From Pseudolabrys sp. (GTDB taxonomy: Bacteria > Pseudomonadota > Alphaproteobacteria > Rhizobiales > Xanthobacteraceae), in the NCBI GenBank assembly GCA_026125925.1, contig JAHCKF010000047.1:1-13613 (forward strand): a DNA stretch of 13,613 bases, in the 5' to 3' direction. The translations under genes and the position numbers were made by a program. Positions within the stretch are counted from its first letter, which is position 1. Each line of letters opens with the position of its first letter. The notes under the pieces are model-generated. The model searched no databases, had not been told where the DNA came from, and worked only from the letters and a program-made list of their open reading frames with translations. This document shows, in pieces, positions 5,892 to 13,613 of the stretch.

Positions 5892-6833
5892 ATGGCCGAT
5901 ACCGTTCAGACGTGGGGGTCTACGGTTCCGGAAAAAGCGGTGGCAAAACCCAACAAAGTGCAAAAGTTCCTGCGGCAACGCTCGACGATTGCATTTCTGA
6001 TGTGTCTGCCGCTCATCGTGATCATCGTCAGCCTGGTGATCTATCCGGCCTTCTACTCGATCTACCTGTCGATGCTGAACAAGGCGCAGACGCGCTTCGT
6101 CGGCCTGGCGAATTTCTCCTTCCTGATGTCGCGCGACACGTTCTGGATGGTGGTTTATCAATCGACCATCTTCGCGCTGGCCGCCGTCTTCTTCAAAGCG
6201 CTGATCGGGCTGGTGACCGCGCATCTGGTCAACAATCTGCCGGCCAAGGGCCAGCGCAAATGGCGCGGCATGCTGCTGGTGCCCTGGGTCATCCCGCTGG
6301 CGCTGTCGACGCTCGGCTGGTGGTGGATGTTCGACCCGACCAATTCGGCATTCAACTACACGCTGCGCAGCCTCGGCTTCGAGGGCATTCCCTGGCTCAG
6401 CGATCCGTACTGGGCGCGGTTCTCGGTCATCCTGGTCAACGTCTGGTACGGCGCGCCATTTTTCCTCATCATGTACCTGGCCGCACTCAAATCGGTGCCC
6501 GAGCAACTCTACGAGGCGGCCGCCATCGACGGCGCCAATGCCTGGCAGAAATTCATCCACATCACCCTGCCGATGATGCGCAACATCATCGCCATCACGG
6601 TGCTGTTCTCGCTCATCGTCACCTTCGCCAATTTCGACATCGTGCAGATCATGACGGCCGGTGGACCGCGCAATATGACCCACATGTTCGCGACCTACGC
6701 CTTCCTGCTCGGCATCCGCTCGGGCGACCTGCCGCTTGGCGCGGCGACCTCGCTGTTCATGTTCCCGATCCTGGCGGTCGCGGCGATCTTCATTCTGCGG
6801 GGTGTCCGCAAGCGTGGGAGGGAAATCGGATGA
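5892..6833 (+). CDS. ABC transporter permease, MalF/UgpA-type
   Basis: Encodes 313 residues with about six membrane spans after a polar N-terminal tail of about 30 residues. The EAA loop, which docks on the ATPase, is clear at about 208-227 (EAAAIDGANAWQKFIHITLP). A large periplasmic loop follows the third span, as in the MalF-type partner of sugar importers. AGGA ends 9 bases before the ATG. The last codon overlaps the next permease gene by ATGA, which implies translational coupling and a one-to-one pair of membrane subunits. With the second permease it forms the inner-membrane channel of the importer served by the binding protein at 4442-5788. Confidence 0.94.
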   Translation: MADTVQTWGSTVPEKAVAKPNKVQKFLRQRSTIAFLMCLPLIVIIVSLVIYPAFYSIYLSMLNKAQTRFVGLANFSFLMSRDTFWMVVYQSTIFALAAVFFKALIGLVTAHLVNNLPAKGQRKWRGMLLVPWVIPLALSTLGWWWMFDPTNSAFNYTLRSLGFEGIPWLSDPYWARFSVILVNVWYGAPFFLIMYLAALKSVPEQLYEAAAIDGANAWQKFIHITLPMMRNIIAITVLFSLIVTFANFDIVQIMTAGGPRNMTHMFATYAFLLGIRSGDLPLGAATSLFMFPILAVAAIFILRGVRKRGREIG

Positions 6834-7729
6834 GCACCATGACGGCATCCCTGCCCGCCAGAAAGCTCACGCCGAGCGGCGCCAGCTTGCGCCGCAACCG
6901 GCGATGGGCGCTCTGGGCCTCCTATTTCTTCCTGATCCTGTTCGCCATCTTCTTTCTCGCCCCGCCCTACTACATGGTGGTCACGGCACTGAAGACCGAC
7001 GGCGAGATGGCCAAGCTCGCCACCAATCCGTGGTTCATCTATGACGGAGTGACGCTCGATCAGTTCCGCATCCTGCTGAACAACACCGACTTCCTGATCT
7101 TCTTCAAGAACACCATCATCGTCACCGTCTGCGTGGTGATCATCACGATGGTCGTGAGCGTGCTGGCGGCCTTCGCACTCGGCCGTATGCGGTTCTGGGG
7201 TTCGAGCATCCTCGCCACCGGCATCTTCCTCACTTATCTGGTGCCGGACACGCTGCTGTTCATTCCAATGTTCCAGATCGTCAAGTCGATCGGTCTGCTC
7301 AACTCCTATTGGGGCATGGTGCTGGTCTATCCGACGCTGACGGTGCCGTTCTGCACCTGGATCATGATCGGCTATTTCCAGTCGATCCCGAAGGAACTCG
7401 ACGAGGCGGCGCTGATCGACGGCGCCGGCCACATGCAGATGCTGCTCAAGATCTTCATTCCGGTGGCCCTGCCCGGCATCATCGCGGCGATGATCTTCGC
7501 CTTCACCGTATCCTGGGCGGCCTTCGTCTACCCGATGGCGTTCCTCTACTCGTCCGACCAGCAGGTGTTGACCGTCGGTACGGTGACCAGCCTGATCCGT
7601 GGCGACGTCTACAAGTGGGGCATGCTGATGGCCGGCGCGCTGCTGGCCGCGGCGCCGCCGCTCGTCATCTACGCCTTCCTGATGGATTACTACATCGCCG
7701 GCCTGACCTCGGGTGCGACCAAGGGCTGA
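6830..7729 (+). CDS. ABC transporter permease, MalG/UgpE-type
   Basis: Encodes 299 residues from the ATG at 6830, which overlaps the stop of the preceding permease (ATGA) and has GGGAGGGA 8 bases upstream. The frame is open for hundreds of codons further upstream, inside the previous gene, but this start matches family length and coupling. About six membrane spans are visible, and the EAA loop lies at about 192-211 (EAALIDGAGHMQMLLKIFIP). This is the second membrane subunit of the carbohydrate-type importer and pairs with the product of 5892-6833. It is followed after 45 bases by the ATPase gene. Confidence 0.94.
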   Translation: MSTMTASLPARKLTPSGASLRRNRRWALWASYFFLILFAIFFLAPPYYMVVTALKTDGEMAKLATNPWFIYDGVTLDQFRILLNNTDFLIFFKNTIIVTVCVVIITMVVSVLAAFALGRMRFWGSSILATGIFLTYLVPDTLLFIPMFQIVKSIGLLNSYWGMVLVYPTLTVPFCTWIMIGYFQSIPKELDEAALIDGAGHMQMLLKIFIPVALPGIIAAMIFAFTVSWAAFVYPMAFLYSSDQQVLTVGTVTSLIRGDVYKWGMLMAGALLAAAPPLVIYAFLMDYYIAGLTSGATKG

Positions 7730-7774
7730 CAGCGACCGATCAACGACGAAGACAGAAATCGTGGGGACTTTTGT

Positions 7775-8872
<1,098 letters not shown>

Positions 8873-8932
8873 GACTGGCAGCTTCGCACCACGCGCGGTA
8901 GACGGGCGCGGCGGCAGCCATTCACTCCGCTC

Positions 8933-8952
8933 ATTCCCGCGTAAGCGGGAAT
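8933..8952. repeat. REP-like palindromic element (ATTCCCGC-GTAA-GCGGGAAT)
   Basis: An 8-base perfect stem with loop GTAA, followed by CCAG. The minus strand of this stretch reads through as WIPAYAGM, a peptide typical of spurious open frames over a family of dispersed palindromic repeats in many proteobacteria. It stands about 60 bases after the importer ATPase stop, the usual extragenic position for such elements. Only one copy is in the window. Confidence 0.6.
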
Positions 8953-8985
8953 CCAGACCTCATTGAACCCCTGCGTCCGCCCGCT

Positions 8986-9004
8986 CCTGCGACTTAGTCG
9001 CAGG
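8986..9004. repeat. Stem-loop between importer operon and CDF gene
   Basis: CCTGCGAC (8986-8993) and GTCGCAGG (8997-9004) form a perfect 8-base-pair stem with loop TTA. It lies 34 bases after the REP-like element and may be the second half of that repeat unit or an independent 3'-end structure. No T-run follows on either strand. Confidence 0.4.
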
Positions 9005-9005
9005 T

Positions 9006-9039
9006 GCAATCATCGCGGTCGAAATGGCGCCGCGATTGC
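9006..9039. promoter_or_regulatory. Imperfect inverted repeat upstream of the CDF gene
   Basis: GCAAT (9006-9010) plus CGCGG (9014-9018) match the complement of CCGCGATTGC (9030-9039), with a 3-base insertion (CAT) in the left arm. A second short hairpin, GCGCGC at 9050-9055 and 9061-9066, stands closer to the start codon at 9083. Either could be a regulator site or a leader structure for the metal transporter; no known operator is recognised. Confidence 0.25.
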
Positions 9040-9082
9040 GTTACATCTCGCGCGCCCGCAGCGCGCAGATCCGTAGCATCCC

Positions 9083-10453
9083 ATGCAAAGCGAAAAAGAA
9101 GCCGTCGCCCTTTCCTCCATCTTCGCTTCGGCCGGACTGACCGTGGCCAAGGCCGCCGTCGGCCTGTCGACCGGCTCGCTCGCCATCCTGTCGGAAGCCG
9201 GCCATTCGCTGATCGACTGCGGCGCCGCCATCATGACCTATGTCGCGGTACGGGTGTCCGGCAAGCCGGCCGACGAGGAGCATCATTACGGCCACGGCAA
9301 GGTCGAGAGCGTCTCGGCGCTCGGCGAGACCGCCCTGCTCTTTCTACTGTCCGGCATCGTGATCTGGGAGGCGGTCATGCGCCTCGTCAATCACGAGCCG
9401 CACAATGTCGTCGTCACCATCTGGGCGTTCGGCGTCATGGTCGTCTCGATCGTCGTCGACTTCTTCCGCGCCCGCGCGCTCAAGCGCACCGCCGAGGCCA
9501 CGCAAAGCCAGGCGCTGGAAGCCGACGCGCTGCACTTTTCCTCGGATCTGTGGGCCTCGCTCGCGGTGCTGATCGGCCTCATCGGCGTCTATTTCGGCTA
9601 TGGCTGGGCCGACTCGGCCGCCGCGCTCGTCGTCGCGCTGCTGGTCTGCGTCGCCGGCTGGCGGCTCGGCCGCCGCACCGTCGAAACCCTGACCGACACC
9701 GCTCCCGCCGGAGCCGCCGAAACCATCACGTCGATCGCCGAAGCCGTACCCGGCGTTGTGGCCGTCGAAAAAGTGCGCGCCCGCGGTGTCGGCGACAAGA
9801 CCTTCATCGACGTCACCGTAGCAGTCAGCCGTGCGCTGCCGCTCGACCGCGTCGCCGAGATCAAGGCGGGCGTGGTCGCCGCGCTTGTCAGAGACATGCC
9901 CGGCGCCGACGCTCATGTCACCACCGATCCGGTCGCCCTCGACGACGAGACGGTGGTCGACCGCATCATGGTCATCGCGCGCAACCGCGCGCTGGCCGTG
10001 CATCATGTGACGGTGCACCACATCCAGGACAAACTCGCGGTTTCGCTCGATCTCGAGGTCGATGGCCGGCTGTCGCTCGGCACGGCGCATGAGGTGGCCG
10101 ACAGCCTCGAGGATGCCATTGCCGCCGAACTCGGCGAAGGCGTTGAAGTCGAGACCCATATCGAACCGCTGCAGACCGGCGATGCCTATGGCCGCGAGGC
10201 TCCACCCGAGCGCGTCGCCGCCGTCCTTGCCGCGCTCCGAGAGCTGGCGGCGCAGGACAAGGCGCTGCGCAACATTCACGACGTGCGCGTGCGCGAGACC
10301 GATGCCGGCGAGATCGTCAATTTCCACTGCCACGTCGATCCCGACCTGACGGTGCAAGCCGTGCATGAGATGGTCGATGCGCTGGAACGGGCGCTGAAGG
10401 AGCATTCCTCGTTGATCAAGCGTGTCATCGGCCACGCCGAGCCGATGCGCTGA
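9083..10453 (+). CDS. Cation diffusion facilitator with a triple-repeat cytoplasmic tail
   Basis: Encodes 456 residues, against about 300 for common bacterial CDF proteins. Six membrane spans occupy residues 10-192. The transport site is HD-HD: H41 and D45 (HSLID) in span 2, H151 and D155 (HFSSD) in span 5, a pattern common in zinc-transporting members; the conserved HHYGHGK follows span 2 (67-73). The protein exports divalent metal, probably zinc, from the cytoplasm in exchange for protons. The tail holds three successive units resembling the CDF dimerisation fold, at about 212-283, 288-364 and 375-454; each ends in a similar H-x(2-4)-P element (HVTTDP, HIEP, HAEP). No good ribosome binding site is seen before the ATG, so the start is the least certain part. 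It is convergent with the next gene, 6 bases away. Confidence 0.93.
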   Translation: MQSEKEAVALSSIFASAGLTVAKAAVGLSTGSLAILSEAGHSLIDCGAAIMTYVAVRVSGKPADEEHHYGHGKVESVSALGETALLFLLSGIVIWEAVMRLVNHEPHNVVVTIWAFGVMVVSIVVDFFRARALKRTAEATQSQALEADALHFSSDLWASLAVLIGLIGVYFGYGWADSAAALVVALLVCVAGWRLGRRTVETLTDTAPAGAAETITSIAEAVPGVVAVEKVRARGVGDKTFIDVTVAVSRALPLDRVAEIKAGVVAALVRDMPGADAHVTTDPVALDDETVVDRIMVIARNRALAVHHVTVHHIQDKLAVSLDLEVDGRLSLGTAHEVADSLEDAIAAELGEGVEVETHIEPLQTGDAYGREAPPERVAAVLAALRELAAQDKALRNIHDVRVRETDAGEIVNFHCHVDPDLTVQAVHEMVDALERALKEHSSLIKRVIGHAEPMR

Positions 10454-10459
10454 CCACGC

Positions 10460-11617
10460 TCAGTCGTAGGCCAGGCGGCCGCTCCGACGCGGGACAAGTC
10501 CGCCTTGCGCGATCCGGTTGAACGCCTGCCGCGCCGGCACCTCGATGAAGCGATGGCTTGCCGCGGCGATGACGATGACCGCCAGGACGAAGTCCACCAG
10601 GATGAGGTCGACCGACCCCATCCACGGCTGCGCGGCGGACGGGCCGAAAGCCTTGGTCGCATAGCCTTCGGACCACAGGCCATAGCAGAGCATGACCAGC
10701 AGCGGCATGTGGATCATGTAGATCGAGAAGGAGTAGCGGCCGAGCGCTTTGAAGGGCCGCGCCTTCAGGAGCAGCGACAGCAGCCCCCGCTCGCCGGCGA
10801 AAGTGACGACCGCCGCGCCGAAGACGAGCGGCGCGGCAAGGCTGAGCGACGAGACATTGTCCGCGCCGTCGCTGGCATAGATGACGAAAGCGACGACGAG
10901 CGCCGCCGCTCCCGCCTCCCACAACGTCGCCCGCATCAGGCCGCGCTCGCCGATCAGCTCATAGATGTGATAAGCGACGACGCCGCCGAAGAAGCCGGCG
11001 ATGCAGCGGATGAAGCCGTAATCCCAGGTCGCGTTCATGAGCGCCGGGGCCGCCCAGTAGCCGACGACCAGCGCCGAGAGCGATAGAGCCAGAGCGCCCA
11101 GCATCAGGCGGCGGCCGGCGAGGACCAGCAGGACCGCGAACAGCAGGTAGACATAAAATTCGGCGCCGATGCTCCAGGCCGGGCCGTTCCACACCGTACC
11201 TTGCGGCGTCAGCCCCATGGCATTGAGCAGCAGGACGCTCGGGATCAGCGCGTTGAGCGAATAGGCGCCGTCCGACGGCGTCAGCGACAGCACGGCCGGA
11301 TGCGGCAGCCGGTCGACGACGGCGACGGCGGCGAAGAAGACGCCGAGCACCACGCCATGCACCGGCCACACCCGCCCGAAGCGCCGCATCGCAAAGCGGC
11401 CGAGATCGCCGAGGCTGCCGATTCTTCCGCGATAGCTGTGGCAGAGAACGAAGCCGCTGAGCACGAAGAAGAAGTCGACGAAGAGATAGCCATTGCGCAG
11501 GAAGGGCGAATGTTCGAGCGAACTCGGCATCATCGCGGTGAAATGGAAGACGACAACGATGACGGCACAAATCCCGCGCCACGCATCGAGCGCTTCGAAC
11601 CGCGAAACTCGCATCAT
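10460..11617 (-). CDS. Acyltransferase-3 family membrane protein (OafA/ExoZ-like)
   Basis: Encodes 385 residues with about ten hydrophobic spans. The N-terminus shows the family hallmarks: RFEALDAWRG (6-15), VVFHF with the conserved histidine in the first span, and NGYLFVDFFFVLSGFVL at about 42-58, followed by RRFGRVWPVH. Members transfer acetyl, succinyl or similar groups onto extracytoplasmic polysaccharides, lipopolysaccharide or other glycans. GGGGAAG lies 7 bases before the ATG at 11617; a second in-frame ATG follows directly at 11614 and could also be used. The ribosome binding site lies within one arm of a long-range inverted repeat (11626-11693). No polysaccharide genes are next to it, so the acceptor is unknown. 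Its end nearly touches the CDF gene. Confidence 0.92.
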   Translation of the reverse strand: MMRVSRFEALDAWRGICAVIVVVFHFTAMMPSSLEHSPFLRNGYLFVDFFFVLSGFVLCHSYRGRIGSLGDLGRFAMRRFGRVWPVHGVVLGVFFAAVAVVDRLPHPAVLSLTPSDGAYSLNALIPSVLLLNAMGLTPQGTVWNGPAWSIGAEFYVYLLFAVLLVLAGRRLMLGALALSLSALVVGYWAAPALMNATWDYGFIRCIAGFFGGVVAYHIYELIGERGLMRATLWEAGAAALVVAFVIYASDGADNVSSLSLAAPLVFGAAVVTFAGERGLLSLLLKARPFKALGRYSFSIYMIHMPLLVMLCYGLWSEGYATKAFGPSAAQPWMGSVDLILVDFVLAVIVIAAASHRFIEVPARQAFNRIAQGGLVPRRSGRLAYD

Positions 11618-11625
11618 TCCGGAAC

Positions 11626-11693
11626 TTCCCCACCGATGGCTGGCCTGAGCCGAACCGCTGCGGGGCTCGATCGTTCCGAACTCAAGTGGGGAA
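11626..11693 (-). promoter_or_regulatory. Inverted repeat that covers the acyltransferase ribosome binding site
   Basis: TTCCCCAC (11626-11633) and GTGGGGAA (11686-11693) are exact complements separated by 52 bases. On the minus-strand transcript the start-proximal arm contains the GGGGAA ribosome binding site, so pairing would mask it. The direct repeat ACCGATGG (11632-11639 and 11705-11712) stands beside both arms. A regulatory role is inferred; eight bases at this distance could be chance. Confidence 0.3.
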
Positions 11694-11743
11694 TCTTTGT
11701 GACGACCGATGGGCCTCAGCGGGGCATTGCCCGGCGTCGGCCG

Positions 11744-11765
11744 GTCTGTCGGCTCAACGACAGAC
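11744..11765 (-). terminator. Stem-loop after the alcohol dehydrogenase gene, possible terminator
   Basis: GTCTGTCG (11744-11751) and CGACAGAC (11758-11765) form a perfect 8-base-pair stem with loop GCTCAA, 14 bases after the dehydrogenase stop on the minus strand. A second stem, CCGGC/GCCGG at 11731-11744, abuts it. No T-run follows, so efficient intrinsic termination is uncertain. Confidence 0.35.
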
Positions 11766-11779
11766 GTGACGGTACGACC

Positions 11780-12787
11780 TCACGGCACGAGCACCGCGGC
11801 TCCTTGCAGGCGGCCGTCGCGCAGATCGGCCAGCGCCTCGTTGGCCTGCGTCAACGGATAGCGCGTCACGGTGCAATGCACTCCCGCCTGCGGCGCAATC
11901 TCGAGAAAATCGCGGGCGTCCTCGCGCGTCAGGTTGGCGACCGACATCACCTGCCGCTCTTCCCAGAGCAGTGCATAGGGAAAGCTCGGGATGTTCGACA
12001 TGTGGATGCCACCGCAGACGACGCGGCCGCCCTTCTTCACCGCCTTGAGCGCCAGCGGCACCAGGGCGCCGACCGGCGCGAAGATGATGGCGGCATCGAG
12101 CGGCTCCGGCGGCATCTCTTCCGACGCGCCCGCCCATCGTGCGCCGAGCGAGCGAGCAAAGTCCTGCGCCGCGCCGTCGCCGGGGCGCGTGAAGGCGTGG
12201 ACACGGCAGCCCTGCCAGATCGCCACCTGCGCCAGGATGTGCGCGGCGGCGCCGAAGCCATAGAGGCCGAGGGCGAAGCCTTGCGTCTGCGCCCCGGCAA
12301 TGGCCATGCGACTACTGCGCCAGCCGATCAGCCCCGCGCACAGCCACGGCGCAATCTCGGCGTCGTCGCCGGCCTCGCCCAGCGGAAAGCAGTAGCGTGC
12401 GTCGGCCAGCGTATGGCTGGCGAAACCGCCATCGCGCGTATAGCCGGTGAACAGCGGCGCATCGCACAGGTTTTCCCTGCCCGCCCGGCAATAAGAGCAG
12501 GCGCCGCAGGTCGCGCCCAGCCACGGGACGCCGACCCGCTCACCAATCGACAAACCGGTGACGCCCCGTCCGATAGCGGCAACCCGGCCGACGATCTCGT
12601 GCCCGGGTACGATCGGCAGCTTCGGCTTCGGCAGGTCGCCATCGACCACATGCAGGTCGGTGCGGCAGACGCCGCAGGCTTTGACCTCGATGACCAGTTC
12701 GCCCGGTCCGGGGCCCGGCAGGTCGCTCTCGCGCATCCGCAGTGGGGTTCCGGGCCGCTCGAGAACCATGGCCCGCTGGATCGTCAT
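11780..12787 (-). CDS. Zinc-dependent medium-chain alcohol dehydrogenase
   Basis: Encodes 335 residues from the ATG at 12787 (GAGGG about 6 bases upstream); an in-frame ATG at 12811 would add eight arginine-rich residues unlike the family start. Catalytic zinc ligands are visible as C41 in ACGVCRTDLH, H63-E64 in PGHE, and C150 in WLCAGLIG. The structural zinc cysteines are C94, C97, C100 and C108. The Rossmann turn reads GFGAAAH (177-183), as in the CAD2-like branch of the family. It oxidises an alcohol or reduces an aldehyde with NAD(P) in the cytoplasm; the substrate cannot be told. It is a single gene, divergent from pepN with 52 bases between the two start codons and separated by 162 bases from the acyltransferase gene. 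Confidence 0.93.
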   Translation of the reverse strand: MTIQRAMVLERPGTPLRMRESDLPGPGPGELVIEVKACGVCRTDLHVVDGDLPKPKLPIVPGHEIVGRVAAIGRGVTGLSIGERVGVPWLGATCGACSYCRAGRENLCDAPLFTGYTRDGGFASHTLADARYCFPLGEAGDDAEIAPWLCAGLIGWRSSRMAIAGAQTQGFALGLYGFGAAAHILAQVAIWQGCRVHAFTRPGDGAAQDFARSLGARWAGASEEMPPEPLDAAIIFAPVGALVPLALKAVKKGGRVVCGGIHMSNIPSFPYALLWEERQVMSVANLTREDARDFLEIAPQAGVHCTVTRYPLTQANEALADLRDGRLQGAAVLVP

Positions 12788-12839
12788 GGCGCGCCCTCGC
12801 CTTCTTCCCATCCGCGTCGGAACATCCTAGATCACTCTC

Positions 12840-13613
12840 ATGCGCACAGACACCGCCCCGCTCATCCGCCTCTCGGACTACCGGCCGCCGGACTGGCTGG
12901 TCGAAACCGTCCATCTCGACGTCACGTTACACCCGACCGAGACCCGCGTGCGTGCGAGCCTGGCGCTCAAGCCCAATCCGGCCGTGCCGCCGGCGCCTTT
13001 GGTGCTCGATGGCGACGGCTTGAACCTGGTGTCGCTGCGCCGGGATGGCGTTGCCATTCCCGCCGAGAGCTACGTCGCGACGCCGGATCGACTGACGATC
13101 CCGCAGCCGCCGAACCGTCCCTTCCGCCTCGACATTGAAACCGTGGTCGACCCGACCGCCAATACGCAATTGTCCGGACTGTATCGCTCGAGCGGCACAT
13201 GGTGCACGCAGTGCGAGGCCGAGGGCTTCCGCCGCATTACCTATTTCCCGGACCGCCCCGATGTGATGGCGGTCTATTCGACGCGCATCGAAGCCGACAA
13301 GTCCGAAGCGCCGATACTGCTCGCCAACGGCAACCTGATCGACAGCGGCGACCTGCCCGACAACCGGCATTTCGCCACCTGGCACGATCCGCACAAGAAA
13401 CCGTCTTACCTGTTCGCCCTGGTCGGAGGCGACCTCGCCTGCGTGGAAGACAAGTTCACCACCATGTCCGGGCGCGACGTGACGTTGCGCATCTATGTCG
13501 AGCACGGCAAGCAGGACCGCGCCGGCTACGCCATGGACGCGCTGAAGCGCTCAATGCGCTGGGACGAGGAAGCCTTCGGCCGCGAATACGACCTCGACAT
13601 CTTCATGATCGTC
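12840..13613 (+). CDS. pepN: Aminopeptidase N, N-terminal part (cut by window edge)
   Basis: The first 258 codons of an M1-family aminopeptidase, recognised from close resemblance to Escherichia coli PepN: LYRSSGTWCTQCEAEGFR followed by ITYFPDRPDVMAVYSTRIEA, then PSYLFALVGGD and YDLDIFMIV at the right edge. This covers the beta-sandwich N-terminal domain and the beginning of the catalytic domain. The GAMEN substrate loop and the HEXXH zinc site lie beyond the window, so catalytic integrity cannot be judged. It is a cytoplasmic zinc exopeptidase removing N-terminal residues from peptides. The start matches the family N-terminus, yet no Shine-Dalgarno sequence is seen. TTCCCA (12805-12810) and TAGATC (12828-12833), spaced by 17 bases, would place the start point on the ATG, so a leaderless transcript is possible but weakly supported. 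Confidence 0.95.
   Translation, partial: MRTDTAPLIRLSDYRPPDWLVETVHLDVTLHPTETRVRASLALKPNPAVPPAPLVLDGDGLNLVSLRRDGVAIPAESYVATPDRLTIPQPPNRPFRLDIETVVDPTANTQLSGLYRSSGTWCTQCEAEGFRRITYFPDRPDVMAVYSTRIEADKSEAPILLANGNLIDSGDLPDNRHFATWHDPHKKPSYLFALVGGDLACVEDKFTTMSGRDVTLRIYVEHGKQDRAGYAMDALKRSMRWDEEAFGREYDLDIFMIV

Noticed and set aside
11201..13138. 645-codon plus-strand open frame opposite the acyltransferase and alcohol dehydrogenase
   Set aside because: It covers two well-supported minus-strand genes and overlaps pepN in another frame; low-complexity charged composition, so a GC-rich shadow frame.

Overview
The window looks like the chromosome of a GC-rich alphaproteobacterium, most likely Hyphomicrobiales (Bradyrhizobium / Rhodopseudomonas / Pseudolabrys type). 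This is inferred from the high GC content, the density of solute-binding-protein transporters, the FCD-type GntR regulator and a 'WIPAYAGM'-encoding palindromic repeat. No rRNA, tRNA, CRISPR array, transposase or integrase is visible.

Left part (1-3327, minus strand): a sugar-acid type operon read right to left. It holds a periplasmic TRAP binding protein (dctP), the small and large membrane subunits (dctQ, dctM), and 10 bases later the N-terminus of a UxaA/GarD-family (altronate/galactarate) dehydratase that runs off the left edge. Uptake of a carboxylated sugar followed by dehydration is the natural reading.

Middle (3456-8872, plus strand): a divergent GntR/FCD repressor, then an AT-richer 257-base control region, then a complete ABC importer: a Tat-exported family-1 binding protein, two MalF/MalG-type permeases overlapping by ATGA, and a UgpC/MalK-type ATPase. 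The most interesting signal is regulatory. The 8-base core AACATGTT occurs in perfect 10-base palindromes in both control regions: at 3444-3453, on the putative -10 element of an apparently leaderless gntR promoter between the TRAP operon and gntR, and at 4287-4296, upstream of the ABC operon. This suggests that one metal/ligand-sensing GntR protein controls itself, the TRAP operon and the ABC importer together. In both transporter operons a strong GC-rich stem-loop without a T-run follows the binding-protein gene directly, which fits binding protein being made in excess over membrane subunits.

Right part (8873-13613): unrelated single genes. These are a cation diffusion facilitator (plus) whose cytoplasmic tail is expanded to three tandem repeats of the dimerisation fold; a convergent acyltransferase-3 membrane protein (minus); a zinc-dependent medium-chain alcohol dehydrogenase (minus); and, divergent from it, the N-terminal 258 codons of aminopeptidase N (pepN), cut by the right edge. 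Several intergenic inverted repeats are described individually.
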